A stretch of 53,219 nucleotides of DNA from Billgrantia saliphila (GTDB lineage: Bacteria; Pseudomonadota; Gammaproteobacteria; Pseudomonadales; Halomonadaceae): the NCBI RefSeq assembly GCF_002930105.1, contig NZ_PJRN01000020.1, positions 1-53,219 of the forward strand, read 5' to 3'. The notes below the pieces were generated by a model. It did no database searches. It was not told where the DNA came from and worked only from the letters and a program-made list of their open reading frames with translations. Made by a program: the position numbers and the translations under genes. The number at the start of each line of letters is the position of its first letter. Position 1 is the first letter of the stretch. Of the stretch, positions 43,218-51,780 are shown piece after piece.

Positions 43218-44303
43218 CTAGCGGGTCGTAAACCAGCGCTCGTCCACATCGACCCCTCGGACTTGAGCCTGCTGCATCGCCTCTTGGGCCAGCTCCAGCC
43301 TCCCCCAGGCGCTGGCCAGCAAGCCCAGGCGCTGCCAATCATCGCCCTCACCGCTGCGTTCGGCAACCGTACGCCAGGCCTCTAGCGCACGCTCTCGGGC
43401 GCGGGCTTCCTCCCAGGCCCGAGCCAGCAGGCGCCGGTTTGCCAGGGTATCGGGCAGTGCCTCCTCGGTCAGGGCCACTTCCAGTAGCTCCGCCGCGCGC
43501 GCCGGCGTTCCGGCGGCCAGATGCAGTTCGATTCGCTGCTCGAGGTCTCCCTCGCCAGCCAGCACGCCGAGCCGCCAGCCCGCTTCCCACAGCGCCGCCG
43601 CTCGCACCGGATCGCCGAGCCCTTGGGCCAATGCCGCCGCCCGACGCCAGTCGGCCGCCTCGGATGATGCATTGAGTTCGGCTTCGAGTGCCGCCAAGGC
43701 TTCAGCTCCCTTGCCGGCGCGCTGAAGGACGATGTTGGCGAGACGCTGCTGCCGAGCATCGGGCGCCTCGCCCATCGCCAAGGCACGCTCGGCCCAGCGC
43801 GCAGCCTCTTCCCAGCGTTCGAGCTCGGCCAGAGTGCGCGCCAGACGCCAGTAGTCGGCGGGCCCACCCTCATGCCGCTGCAGCCAATCGCTCAGTAGTT
43901 CCGCACCCCGCTCCCGCTGACCCGCGGCAATCCTCATCCTCGCTTCTTCTCGCAACCAACGATCGCGCTGCTCTTGTGGCGCTTCCTGTGTCTGGCGAGC
44001 CTGATGCAGTGCTTCGGCCGCCGCCTCATAACGCCCCGCCTGGGTCTCAGCCCCGGCCAGCAGCTGGAGGTACAGGGCACTGGCCCAGCGATCGGCGGCA
44101 TTGCCACCCTCGAGCCGCCGGGCCTGGGTCCGGGCCCGCTCCCCCGCCGCCTCGTCAGCGCCTTGCTGCAGCTGCTGCTGAAGCCGCTCCAGGTCGGCAA
44201 TGACATCGCCCGGCAGAGCCGGCGGAGCAGCCGTCACGGCTGGCACGGTAGCCAACCAGACGCAGGTGGTCAGCAACAGCAGAGTAGCGGGAGCGATTCT
44301 CAT
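43218..44303 (-). CDS. Periplasmic TPR protein of the TonB2 operon
   Basis: A 361-residue exported protein. The signal peptide ends at AVTAAPP (about residue 26). The mature part is a run of helical TPR-like repeats, for example GRYEAAAEALHQARQ, AELERWEEAARWAERALAMGE and RAAALWEAGWRLGVLAG. TPR proteins close many TonB2-type operons in marine gammaproteobacteria and are thought to help assemble or tune the complex in the periplasm. It follows tonB after 5 bp as the last gene of the six-gene operon. A weak 8-bp inverted repeat overlaps its stop (43195-43202 with 43221-43228). Confidence 0.8.
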   Translation of the reverse strand: MRIAPATLLLLTTCVWLATVPAVTAAPPALPGDVIADLERLQQQLQQGADEAAGERARTQARRLEGGNAADRWASALYLQLLAGAETQAGRYEAAAEALHQARQTQEAPQEQRDRWLREEARMRIAAGQRERGAELLSDWLQRHEGGPADYWRLARTLAELERWEEAARWAERALAMGEAPDARQQRLANIVLQRAGKGAEALAALEAELNASSEAADWRRAAALAQGLGDPVRAAALWEAGWRLGVLAGEGDLEQRIELHLAAGTPARAAELLEVALTEEALPDTLANRRLLARAWEEARARERALEAWRTVAERSGEGDDWQRLGLLASAWGRLELAQEAMQQAQVRGVDVDERWFTTR

Positions 44304-44308
44304 GGCGT

Positions 44309-45076
44309 CTACCTCAACTGGAACTCGAGGCGCTGGCGCGCCCGGCGTACACCATCGGCAGGCTCGAACTGCCAGCGGGCCACGGCCTGCTCGGCGGCCG
44401 AGTCGAAGACGTTGCGCGGCTGCGATTCGACCACACGAATCGACGAGCGGTCGACGCTACCGTCGGGGCGAATCAGGAACTGCAGCTCCACATGTCCCTC
44501 CAGGCCACGCCGCTGGGCTCGTGACGGATACTCCGGCGGTACGCGGCTGGTCGGCGCGATTTCGCCGACGTCCACCGGTCCTTGCTCGGCGGGTGTGGCT
44601 TGCTCGGCCTGGGGGCCTTGCGCCGCCGCCTCGCTCGGTGCGCTCTGCTCGGAGGCCGGCGCCGGCTCGGGGGGCGGTTCAGGCGCCGGCTCAGGCTCGG
44701 GGGTCGGCTCAGGCGCCGGTTCGGGTTCAGGCTGGACCTCGCTGAGCTCGGGCAGACGGGTATCGAGTTCCACCGGCTCAACCGGCTCGGGTGGCAGCTC
44801 AGGCTCCGGCAGACTGATTCGACTCTCCAATGGCGGTAACGGCTCCGGCTGAGGCGGCGCGGTTTCCGTCACAGGCGGCGGTTCGGCACTGGGTTCGAGC
44901 GCTTCTTCCTGCTCATTTTGTGCTGGGGGCTCGGGTGCGTCGACCATGTTCATGGTCATGCTCGTATCGAGCACGTCGAACTCTTCCTCCGGGGGCGTCA
45001 CCAGCAATGCCAGCAGCCAGAACAACAAGAGCGCCAGGGCCACACCCCCCAACGAGGAGAGGGGTATCCGGGTCAT
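44309..45076 (-). CDS. Energy transducer TonB (TonB2 type)
   Basis: A 255-residue TonB protein. The N-terminal membrane anchor is GGVALALLLFWLLALLV. The middle (about residues 48-165) is a rigid proline/glutamate spacer with many PEP repeats that can cross the periplasm. The C-terminal TonB domain contains PPEYPSRAQRRGLEGHVELQ, DGSVDRSSIRVVES and AVARWQFEPA, the contacts for TonB boxes of outer-membrane receptors. It couples the proton-motive force, through ExbB and ExbD, to siderophore uptake. Start and stop overlap or abut exbD and the TPR gene. Confidence 0.92.
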   Translation of the reverse strand: MTRIPLSSLGGVALALLLFWLLALLVTPPEEEFDVLDTSMTMNMVDAPEPPAQNEQEEALEPSAEPPPVTETAPPQPEPLPPLESRISLPEPELPPEPVEPVELDTRLPELSEVQPEPEPAPEPTPEPEPAPEPPPEPAPASEQSAPSEAAAQGPQAEQATPAEQGPVDVGEIAPTSRVPPEYPSRAQRRGLEGHVELQFLIRPDGSVDRSSIRVVESQPRNVFDSAAEQAVARWQFEPADGVRRARQRLEFQLR

Positions 45077-45480
45077 GGCCGGCTCCGGCTAGCGGCCACC
45101 GCCACCTGCTCCACGCCGGCCTCGCGAATGCGATCCATCACCTCGATCAGCAGGCCGGTCGTCGACTCGCGATCGGCCTGAATCACTACCGAGCCGTCAT
45201 CGCTCACCAGCTCGGCCACTTCGCCACCAACGCGATGCAGGTCAACGGGTTGGCCATCGACCCAAACCGCTCCCTCGGGAGTGATCGCCACCATCACCTG
45301 GGCATCGGGCTGAGGGCTGGCTTCGCTGGATTCGGGGCGCTGGATCTCCACTCCGCTCTCCTTGATAAAGCTGGTGGTGACGATGAAGAAGATCAGCATG
45401 ATGAAAACCACGTCCAGCATCGGGGTCAGATTGACCTCGCTGGTCTCGCTGTCGTCGGCGACAAGGCGACGTCTACGCAT
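45073..45480 (-). CDS. exbD: Biopolymer transport protein ExbD (TonB2 system)
   Basis: A 135-residue inner-membrane protein with one membrane helix (about residues 18-38, LTPMLDVVFIMLIFFIVTTS) that holds the proton-pathway aspartate in MLDVVF, and a periplasmic C-terminal domain. It forms the proton channel stator with ExbB. The start overlaps the end of exbB by 8 bp and the stop overlaps the tonB start (ATGA), so the three proteins are made together. Confidence 0.93.
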   Translation of the reverse strand: MRRRRLVADDSETSEVNLTPMLDVVFIMLIFFIVTTSFIKESGVEIQRPESSEASPQPDAQVMVAITPEGAVWVDGQPVDLHRVGGEVAELVSDDGSVVIQADRESTTGLLIEVMDRIREAGVEQVAVAASRSRP

Positions 45481-46006
45481 CGGACTCCTCCACGGCGCGA
45501 GCCAGACGGTCGTGCAGGCGCTGGTCCTCGCGTCGAATGATATGCTCGAGGCGACTGGTGAAAAGCAGCCCCACCACCGCCACTGCCATGCCCGCCAGCG
45601 TCGGCAGGGTGGCTCGTGCCACGCCGTCGGCCATGGCGCGCGCCTGGCTGGTATCGCTGAGGGCCAGACTGTCGAACACGGCGATCATGCCGGTCACGGT
45701 GCCCAGCAGGCCCAACAATGGGCACAATGCCACCAGTAGTCGAAGCCACGGCAGCGGCCGGCGCAGCCGACCGATCAATTCCCGGGCCCACACTTCGCGC
45801 AGGGTCAGAGCGCTCCAGCTCAGGTGGTCACGGCGGGCCGCCCAGCGACGGATGAGCGCCCGCCGCGCACGGCGATAGGTGATGCGGAAATACCACACGC
45901 GTTCGAGGGCCAGGCTGAACAGCAACATGGCCACCAGCACGATCACCACCAGGACCGAGCCGCCCGCCTCGACCAGGCGTTCCAACGGTTCAAACCAGGG
46001 CGGCAT
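45473..46006 (-). CDS. exbB: Biopolymer transport protein ExbB (TonB2 system)
   Basis: A 177-residue MotA/TolQ/ExbB-family proton-channel protein with three membrane helices: GGSVLVVIVLVAMLLF, LLVALCPLLGLLGTVTGMI and ATLPTLAGMAVAVVGLLF. It powers TonB together with ExbD. The start MPPWFEPLERL at 46006 is chosen; it lies inside the end of the TtpC-like gene with a 17-bp overlap. A longer start at 46078 would add only the out-of-frame end of that gene. It is short for ExbB, as expected for the ExbB2 subgroup. Confidence 0.92.
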   Translation of the reverse strand: MPPWFEPLERLVEAGGSVLVVIVLVAMLLFSLALERVWYFRITYRRARRALIRRWAARRDHLSWSALTLREVWARELIGRLRRPLPWLRLLVALCPLLGLLGTVTGMIAVFDSLALSDTSQARAMADGVARATLPTLAGMAVAVVGLLFTSRLEHIIRREDQRLHDRLARAVEESDA

Positions 46007-47363
46007 CGCGTCGCGCGCTCCCGGTGGTGGCGTCCGGCCCGCTCGGGCGGCGTTCGAGATGCTCGGCCAGGGCGGCACTGGCCTGCCCCTCCACCAGTCC
46101 CGCCAGGTGGCGGCTGCGACCGGCCAAAGCGGTATGCGCGAACAATAGCGGCACGGCGGTGATCAGGCCCAGCACCGTCGTGACCAGCGCCTGGCTGATG
46201 CCGCCGGCCATCAACTGTGGATCGCCGGTACCGAACACGGTGATCGCCTGGAAGGTCACGATCATCCCGGTCACGGTCCCGAGCAAGCCCAGCAAGGGCG
46301 CCACCGCAGCGAGCAGCTTGACCAACGGCTGGCCACGCTCGAGACGCGGCAACTCGGCGAGCACGGCCTCATCGAGGCGCGCCTCCAGTGCTTCCGGAAT
46401 GGGGTCGTCCGCCAGGGCGCGGAATCGCAACAGCACACGTCCCAGCGGATTGTCATCGTGCAGGGTACTCAAATCGCGCAACTGACGCCGCATGGCCAGG
46501 CTGACGCGCAGCAGGTAGAGGTATTGCAAGAGGGCCACCAGCAGACCGATGGCGCCCAACCCCACGACGACATAACCTACCGCTCCCCCCTGATGAAAAC
46601 GCTCCACCAGACTCGGGCGCTGCGCCAGGGCGGACAGCACTTCCCCCCGGGTCGGATCGAGCGCCAGGGAGCGTGACTCGCCGGCATGAAAATCGGCGAG
46701 ACGAGAGGCAACCTCACGCGGGGTACGCTCCACCACCGACAATGCCTCGTCATCCGCACCGCGGCGCAGCAGATGTGCCTCGGTAAAGGCGGCGAAATCG
46801 CCCAAGCGTACGACCTGACGCGGCGCGATCTCCCCGCTGGCGGCTGCGACCGGCGCCTCGAAGCGAACCACCCGCCCCGTATCGGCGGTGAGGTCGATCA
46901 GACGATCGGCGAATGCCTCCAGATGATCGAGCTCGAGCACCTCGGCATCGTCGAGGCGTGGCGGAAGCTCACCTCCCACCACGACCAGCCAGCTGTCGGC
47001 CAGGCTGTCGCGCAGCTCGCCGCTGTGGCGGGCCAGCGAGGACAGGATGGCTTCCAGGTCGTCGCCCTGCTCTTGCTGCCTGGCATCCAGCTCGGCCTGG
47101 CGTTCATCAAGCGCCTGCGCCTCAGCCTGCAGCTCGGCGTTGCGGGCTTCGGCCGCCTCATGTGCAGCGCGTGCCTCCTCGAGGGCGGACTCGAGTGCTT
47201 CGCGATCCTCGAGCAGTTCAGCCAAGCGCGCCCGATCGCGGGCTTCGGCGGCCTCGCGTTCGGCACGCAGGGTATTCAACGGCTCGGATTGAGCCTGGGC
47301 CATAACCGGAACGGCCAAGAGGCCGGCTATCAGCAGACCGATAACGTAGTGTGGCGTTCTCAT
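45990..47363 (-). CDS. TtpC-like large ExbB-family protein
   Basis: A 457-residue protein that joins a signal peptide (ending near MAQAQSEP), a long periplasmic coiled coil (about residues 30-110, rich in Glu, Ala and Arg) and a C-terminal MotA/TolQ/ExbB channel domain. The last has helices GYVVVGLGAIGLLVALLQYL, LVKLLAAVAPLLGLLGTVTG and ALVTTVLGLITAVPLLFAH. This is the architecture of TtpC, the extra component needed by Vibrio TonB2 systems. It stands between a DUF3450 gene (ATGA overlap) and exbB (17-bp overlap), as in Vibrio and Shewanella. Confidence 0.88.
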   Translation of the reverse strand: MRTPHYVIGLLIAGLLAVPVMAQAQSEPLNTLRAEREAAEARDRARLAELLEDREALESALEEARAAHEAAEARNAELQAEAQALDERQAELDARQQEQGDDLEAILSSLARHSGELRDSLADSWLVVVGGELPPRLDDAEVLELDHLEAFADRLIDLTADTGRVVRFEAPVAAASGEIAPRQVVRLGDFAAFTEAHLLRRGADDEALSVVERTPREVASRLADFHAGESRSLALDPTRGEVLSALAQRPSLVERFHQGGAVGYVVVGLGAIGLLVALLQYLYLLRVSLAMRRQLRDLSTLHDDNPLGRVLLRFRALADDPIPEALEARLDEAVLAELPRLERGQPLVKLLAAVAPLLGLLGTVTGMIVTFQAITVFGTGDPQLMAGGISQALVTTVLGLITAVPLLFAHTALAGRSRHLAGLVEGQASAALAEHLERRPSGPDATTGSARRDAALV

Positions 47364-48130
47364 GCGTCGCCCTCCCGAGTGCTTTCGAGCGGCTGCGAGA
47401 TCGGCAGCGTCAGCAGCTCGGGGGCCCGGCGATCGCGTGCGATGCGCAGCCCGTTACGCACCTCGCGGCGCTGGGCTTCGCCGAGCGCCGCCCAGCGCTC
47501 GGACTCCGCCTCCCAGACACCCCCCTCGCGGCCATCGGGCGTCAGGTAATACAGGCCGATGCGCCCCAGGCGCAGATAGTCGACTTCACGCCGTGCCCCC
47601 TCGCTTTCCAGGTAACCGCGCCAGGCATCGAATTCACGCCCGTACTCCAGCTCGGTTCGCCATGCCCCGACGATGCGTTCCCAACGCGCGGCGGAAGATG
47701 GCTCGGCCTCCATGGACTGCAGGCTTGCCACGCGAGCACGGCGCTCGTCACGCAGGAAGGGCATGTCGTCGTCGACCCACTGCTCCAGGCGCTCGACGAG
47801 TCGTGCCTGTAGCGCCGGAAGGGCTTCCCGCGTCTCCTCCAGGGTGTCCAGAGCGGCTTCGCGCCGCTCCAGTGCGTCGGTACGCTGCTCCAGGCGTGGT
47901 GCGAGCTCGGCATTCTCACGTTCGAGACGGCGGCCTGCTCTTTCCAGCTCGCGCAGTTCGGCGAGCATGGCTCGTGATTCGTCATCGGCCTCGTCGATAC
48001 GTGCCTGCAGTTCGGCCTGGCTGTGCTGGGCCCGTGCGGCCTCCTCGCGCACATCAGGATCGGCGATGGCCGCCGTAACAAGCCCCAGCCAGAGCAGGCT
48101 CACGAGACAGGGGTAGCGAAACGATCTCAC
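47360..48130 (-). CDS. DUF3450-like periplasmic coiled-coil protein
   Basis: A 256-residue exported protein, the first gene of the TonB2 operon. The GTG start at 48130 is preferred because GGGAG lies 8 nt upstream and the signal peptide (SFRYPCLVSLLWLGLVTAAIADPD) then starts at once. A longer start at 48196 would begin within the Fur box region. Residues 25-110 form a coiled coil, and the C-terminal domain has LEYGREFDAWRGYL, LRLGRIGLYYLTPDG and ALGEAQRREVRNGLRIA, typical of DUF3450. The domain nearly always occurs next to TtpC-ExbB-ExbD-TonB; its task is unknown. Confidence 0.85.
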   Translation of the reverse strand: MRSFRYPCLVSLLWLGLVTAAIADPDVREEAARAQHSQAELQARIDEADDESRAMLAELRELERAGRRLERENAELAPRLEQRTDALERREAALDTLEETREALPALQARLVERLEQWVDDDMPFLRDERRARVASLQSMEAEPSSAARWERIVGAWRTELEYGREFDAWRGYLESEGARREVDYLRLGRIGLYYLTPDGREGGVWEAESERWAALGEAQRREVRNGLRIARDRRAPELLTLPISQPLESTREGDA

Positions 48131-48186
48131 TGGTGTAACTCCCGAGACGGTAACGGCGAACGGTAGCCTTGGATGGGCGGCGTAGG

Positions 48187-48215
48187 ATGATGCCATTAAT
48201 GATAATAGTTATCAA
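48187..48215 (-). promoter_or_regulatory. Fur-controlled promoter of the TonB2 operon
   Basis: The sequence TGATAATAGTTATCA (48200-48214) matches the Fur 7-1-7 consensus TGATAAT-N-ATTATCA at 13 of 14 positions. It covers a minus-strand promoter with TTGATA (48215 to 48210) and CATCAT (48192 to 48187) at 17-bp spacing. Iron-loaded Fur bound here would block RNA polymerase. The site is also upstream of the divergent RTX gene. Confidence 0.8.
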
Positions 48216-48508
48216 TCCTCGGTATGTCTCGCCGACCACCCCTCATGCGCTCGGAGAGCTTCTCGGCCACCATAGTTAGCTTAGGAATTGCGTAAAGAAA
48301 TGTACGCTTTTCGTTCCAAAGCGAAACGGAGCGAAGCGCTATATTCGCGTTGTTCTGCCCGATAGATGAATCCAGGGACGGCGATGGGCAACTGACTGCC
48401 CGGCCATGCAATCCGAGCCTCGTTCTGGCTCGCATGCGCTCTTCTTCTGCCGCAGCCGACACCCTGCCCGCCCCGGCGGTCTGTTTACCTATCAATGGCG
48501 GTAGTTAC
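48216..48508 (+). promoter_or_regulatory. Promoter and leader of the RTX gene
   Basis: A TATATT -10 element lies at 48340-48345; no good -35 is seen. Just upstream are two AGCGAA repeats 10 bp apart (48320-48325, 48330-48335) with inverted TTCGTT (48310-48315) and TTCGC on either side, possibly an operator. The leader of about 157 nt holds a nine-codon upstream frame (48366-48395), a GGGCA/TGCCC hairpin (48386-48401), and GGCGGTAG (48497-48504), the core of an RfaH ops site, right before the ATG. Confidence 0.45.
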
Positions 48509-51500
48509 ATGCGTCCCTTCATCGATGCCTCTCTCGGCAGCCAGTGGAATGGCGGCTTCGTGATGGAAATCTTCATCACCAACCAGGGAACCCAACCGAT
48601 CGTCGACTATCGGGTCGAATTCACGCTCGACGGCACCATCACCGATATCTGGGATGGCGTGGTCGCCGGACACAGCGATAACCGTTACTCCATCATCGAC
48701 GATGACACCGACAACGATATCGCCCCGGGCGAGACTGTAAGGTTCAAGTTCAAGGTCCTCAGCGAGAGCGGCAAGCTGCCCGACGCCCTGACGGTCAATG
48801 GCGTCAGTCCCGAGTATTCGCCCGAAGCGCAAGCGCTGCTGGCCTCCGAGGCCATTGAGACTACCGAAGCCACCGAGGTCGTCGAGACCGTCGAGACCGT
48901 CGAGACGACTCTCGTAGAATCCAGTTCATCCGTCGAGGGTGAAATCCCCATCGGCCCGGCGATCACCGCCGCCGAACTGCAGGCACTGATCGACAGCGCG
49001 CCGGAAGGCAGCATCCTGCGTCTGGCAGCGGGAGAGTACCGCTTCGATCACATGATCACGATCGCCCGCTCGGATATCACCATCGTCGGCGCGGGACGTG
49101 GTGAGACCCGCATTACCTTCACCGATGAATCACTTGCCGCTGGCGATTCGCACGGTTTCCTGGTGGAGAGCACGGCAACGCGATTTGCCGGCTACCTGAA
49201 CCAGGATGCCGCCAAGGGGGACAGTATCCTGTCGCTCAAGACGAATCATGGCTTGCAGGTGGGCGATACCGTACGCATCTGGCAGGACAACACCCAGGAA
49301 TACTTCGATGAGATCGGCGATACCTCCTGGCAGAAATTGAATGCCCCGCTGCGGACCAGCATGGCCAAGGTGGTCTCGGTCGATGGCGGCACGGTGGTAC
49401 TCGACCGAGGCGTGCACTTCGACTTCGACGGCGGCGCGACCAAGATTCAGCGCTTCGACGCGCTGGAGAACGTGACCCTGCAGGGCTTCACGGTAGAGTA
49501 CGATCTGGGCACCCCCGACAAGGGCGTGTTCAGCAATACGCTGAACCAATTGACCGGCTATCAGGCGATCAAGCTCAACGGCACCGTGGGGGCTCGGGTC
49601 GAAGACATAGAAGTGATCGACGGCCCTTCCACGGCTTTCGAATTCGCGCTCAGCCTCGACCTGGCCGCTGACTCTCTCGGTGCCCACGGAGCCTTCAACA
49701 AGGGCAGCGGTGGCAATGGCTACGCTTTTGAACTGCGTGAGAGCTACGACGGCAACCTGACCAATCTCGAGGATTCGGGCATGCGCCACAGCGTGCTGTT
49801 CGCCTCGTGGCGCTCCTCGGTGGGCAATGACATACACGTGCTCTCCACAGACCGCGACATCAATTTCCATGGTGGCCAGGATCACGACAACACCGTGCAC
49901 GTAGAGCGTTCGATTCGGGATGCCGATGCCGACGGAATGTCGACCGTGGTGTGGTACAACAGCGGCGGCGAGACCTTCGGCGCCATCACCGAGGCCGGCG
50001 CCAACCAGATCACCTTCGATTACGTGGTCGGCTCGCGCCGCGATGACGTCATCCAGGGTACCGACAACGGCGTCTATCTCGACGGGGCCCTGGGCCACGA
50101 CACGCTCATTGGCGGTACCGGCGACGACATTCTACGTGGCGGCCTGGGCAGCGACGTTCTCGACGGCGGTGCCGGCTTCGATATTGCTCACCTTGAGCAG
50201 GACTATAGCGCCTACAAGATCCGTTTTAATGACGACGGCAGCGTCTCCCTCGATGGCAACAGCGACGACAATACGCTAATCGATATCGAGCGTGCGCTGT
50301 TCGCCGATGGCACCGTCCTCGACATTGCCACTCGCACGATCTCGCAAGGCGGCTCTGCTGCAGTCCCAACCCCCGAAGAGATTCTGGCTCCTCTCGAGCC
50401 GGAAACCATCGGCGACGAACCCGTTGCCGAGGAAGAGACCGTTACAGAAGAGCCTGTCGAATCGATGCCGGAATCGAGCACGATCGAACCGATCACGACG
50501 ACCGAGCCCAGCAATGCGGATGGCACCGTCGACGCCCCGGCACCCGACGTCCCCGAGGCACTCGATGCCAGTGAGCTAGACGTCGGGCTGGCCGTGGTCA
50601 ATCGTTGGGCGGGTGGCTACGTGATGCGAGTGGAGATCACCAACCACTCTGCCACCGATATTGCAGATCCCGAGATCGCCTTTACGCTGCCGGCGGAAAT
50701 CACCACCTTCTATGGTGCGACGCTGCTGGCACGCTCCGGCGATACTTATCAGGTCGCTTACGAAGGCAGCGACGTATTGAAGGCAGGCGGCGTCATGCGC
50801 TTCTCCTTCAAGGCGTATGCTTCCACCAGCGAACTGCCGACGTCGCTAGCCCTGAACGGCACCGAGCTGACGCTCGACCCGGGCGCTCTGGTGGCTGGCG
50901 AACTCGCCGATGCCGCGCTGGTCGATGCGCTCGACCCCGCCCCCACGGCGTCGGACTTCCTTGAAGTCAGCAGCAACATCACCAAGACCTGGTCGAGCGG
51001 CTACATGACGGAGGTGTTCGTGACCAATAGCTCGGACGTGACCATCAACCAGCCAGCGGTGAGCTTCAGCCTGCCCGGCACGATCACGGACCTGTGGAAC
51101 GGCTCGTTCACAGTCAGCGACTCGGGCTATATCGTGGATGCGGCCAATAGCGGCACGGTGCTGGAGCCCGGCGAGACGTGGCGCTTCTCCTACAAGGTTC
51201 AAGGCAGCGAGCACGCCTTGCCCGGCGACATCGCCGCCACGGGTGAGCTGGCGAGCGAACCGGCCCGTGACGACACGGGCCTGATCGGCACCGAGGCCAA
51301 CGAGATCATCGTCGGCACGACGGATGCCGAGTCGCTTTACGGTGGCCTGGGCAGCGACAGCCTGACCGGTGGCGCAGGAGGCGATCGCTTCGTCTACCTC
51401 TCGACTCTAGAGTCCACGGCGTTTGACAGCGACATCATCGTCGACTTCGATCGCAACGAAGGCGACCTGATCGATCTCTCCCACATCGATGCCGACCTGG

Positions 51501-51679
51501 CCAGCGAGGGCGATCAGGCCTTCGCCTGGGTTGGCAACGCCGCCTTCAGCGGCACGGCAGGTGAACTGCGCAGCGAAGGCGACCTGGTACAGGGCGATGT
51601 GAACGGCGACGGCGTCGTCGATCTGCAGATCTCGGTGCTCGGCATCGATACCCTGCGCGCCGACGACCTCATGCTCTAG
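48509..51679 (+). CDS. Secreted RTX protein with three CBM2-like modules and a beta-helix
   Basis: A 1056-residue acidic protein without a signal peptide, predicted to leave by a type I secretion system. Order of parts: CBM2-like module (1-95, with QWNGGFVMEIFITNQG); Glu/Thr/Val linker; right-handed beta-helix (about 150-505, with LRLAAGEYRFDHMITIARSD and NFHGGQDHDNTVHVER); RTX repeats (507-556, GGTGDDILRGGLGSDVLDGG); acidic Pro/Thr linker; two more CBM2-like modules (688-794, 815-918); second RTX block (926-963, YGGLGSDSLTGGAGGDRF); and a serralysin-type C-terminus with DVNGDGVVD. The alginate-epimerase DPHE motif is not seen, so lyase, epimerase or adhesin roles stay open. Start 48509 fits the first module; ATG 48434 is an alternative. 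Confidence 0.85.
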   Translation: MRPFIDASLGSQWNGGFVMEIFITNQGTQPIVDYRVEFTLDGTITDIWDGVVAGHSDNRYSIIDDDTDNDIAPGETVRFKFKVLSESGKLPDALTVNGVSPEYSPEAQALLASEAIETTEATEVVETVETVETTLVESSSSVEGEIPIGPAITAAELQALIDSAPEGSILRLAAGEYRFDHMITIARSDITIVGAGRGETRITFTDESLAAGDSHGFLVESTATRFAGYLNQDAAKGDSILSLKTNHGLQVGDTVRIWQDNTQEYFDEIGDTSWQKLNAPLRTSMAKVVSVDGGTVVLDRGVHFDFDGGATKIQRFDALENVTLQGFTVEYDLGTPDKGVFSNTLNQLTGYQAIKLNGTVGARVEDIEVIDGPSTAFEFALSLDLAADSLGAHGAFNKGSGGNGYAFELRESYDGNLTNLEDSGMRHSVLFASWRSSVGNDIHVLSTDRDINFHGGQDHDNTVHVERSIRDADADGMSTVVWYNSGGETFGAITEAGANQITFDYVVGSRRDDVIQGTDNGVYLDGALGHDTLIGGTGDDILRGGLGSDVLDGGAGFDIAHLEQDYSAYKIRFNDDGSVSLDGNSDDNTLIDIERALFADGTVLDIATRTISQGGSAAVPTPEEILAPLEPETIGDEPVAEEETVTEEPVESMPESSTIEPITTTEPSNADGTVDAPAPDVPEALDASELDVGLAVVNRWAGGYVMRVEITNHSATDIADPEIAFTLPAEITTFYGATLLARSGDTYQVAYEGSDVLKAGGVMRFSFKAYASTSELPTSLALNGTELTLDPGALVAGELADAALVDALDPAPTASDFLEVSSNITKTWSSGYMTEVFVTNSSDVTINQPAVSFSLPGTITDLWNGSFTVSDSGYIVDAANSGTVLEPGETWRFSYKVQGSEHALPGDIAATGELASEPARDDTGLIGTEANEIIVGTTDAESLYGGLGSDSLTGGAGGDRFVYLSTLESTAFDSDIIVDFDRNEGDLIDLSHIDADLASEGDQAFAWVGNAAFSGTAGELRSEGDLVQGDVNGDGVVDLQISVLGIDTLRADDLML

Positions 51680-51698
51680 GCATAGGTCCGCAAGATTG

Positions 51699-51724
51699 CG
51701 CCCGGCCATGCGCCGGGCGTTTTC
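51699..51724 (+). terminator. Rho-independent terminator of the RTX gene
   Basis: A CGCCCGGC/GCCGGGCG stem (51699-51706 with 51712-51719) with a CATGC loop is followed by TTTTC. It lies 20 bp after the stop codon. Confidence 0.8.
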
Positions 51725-51780
51725 GCTCAGCCTGCATGCCGGCAACGTCACTCCACTCAGCCATGCCAGCGCTATCAATT

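Noticed and set aside
43195..43228. An 8-bp inverted repeat between xthA and the TPR gene as a terminator
   Set aside because: The spacer is 18 bases, there is no T tract on either strand, and one arm lies at the TPR stop codon.
48866..48910. Repeated GTCGAGACC units as a tandem repeat element
   Set aside because: They are three in-frame copies that encode the VET repeats of an acidic linker, not a separate genetic element.
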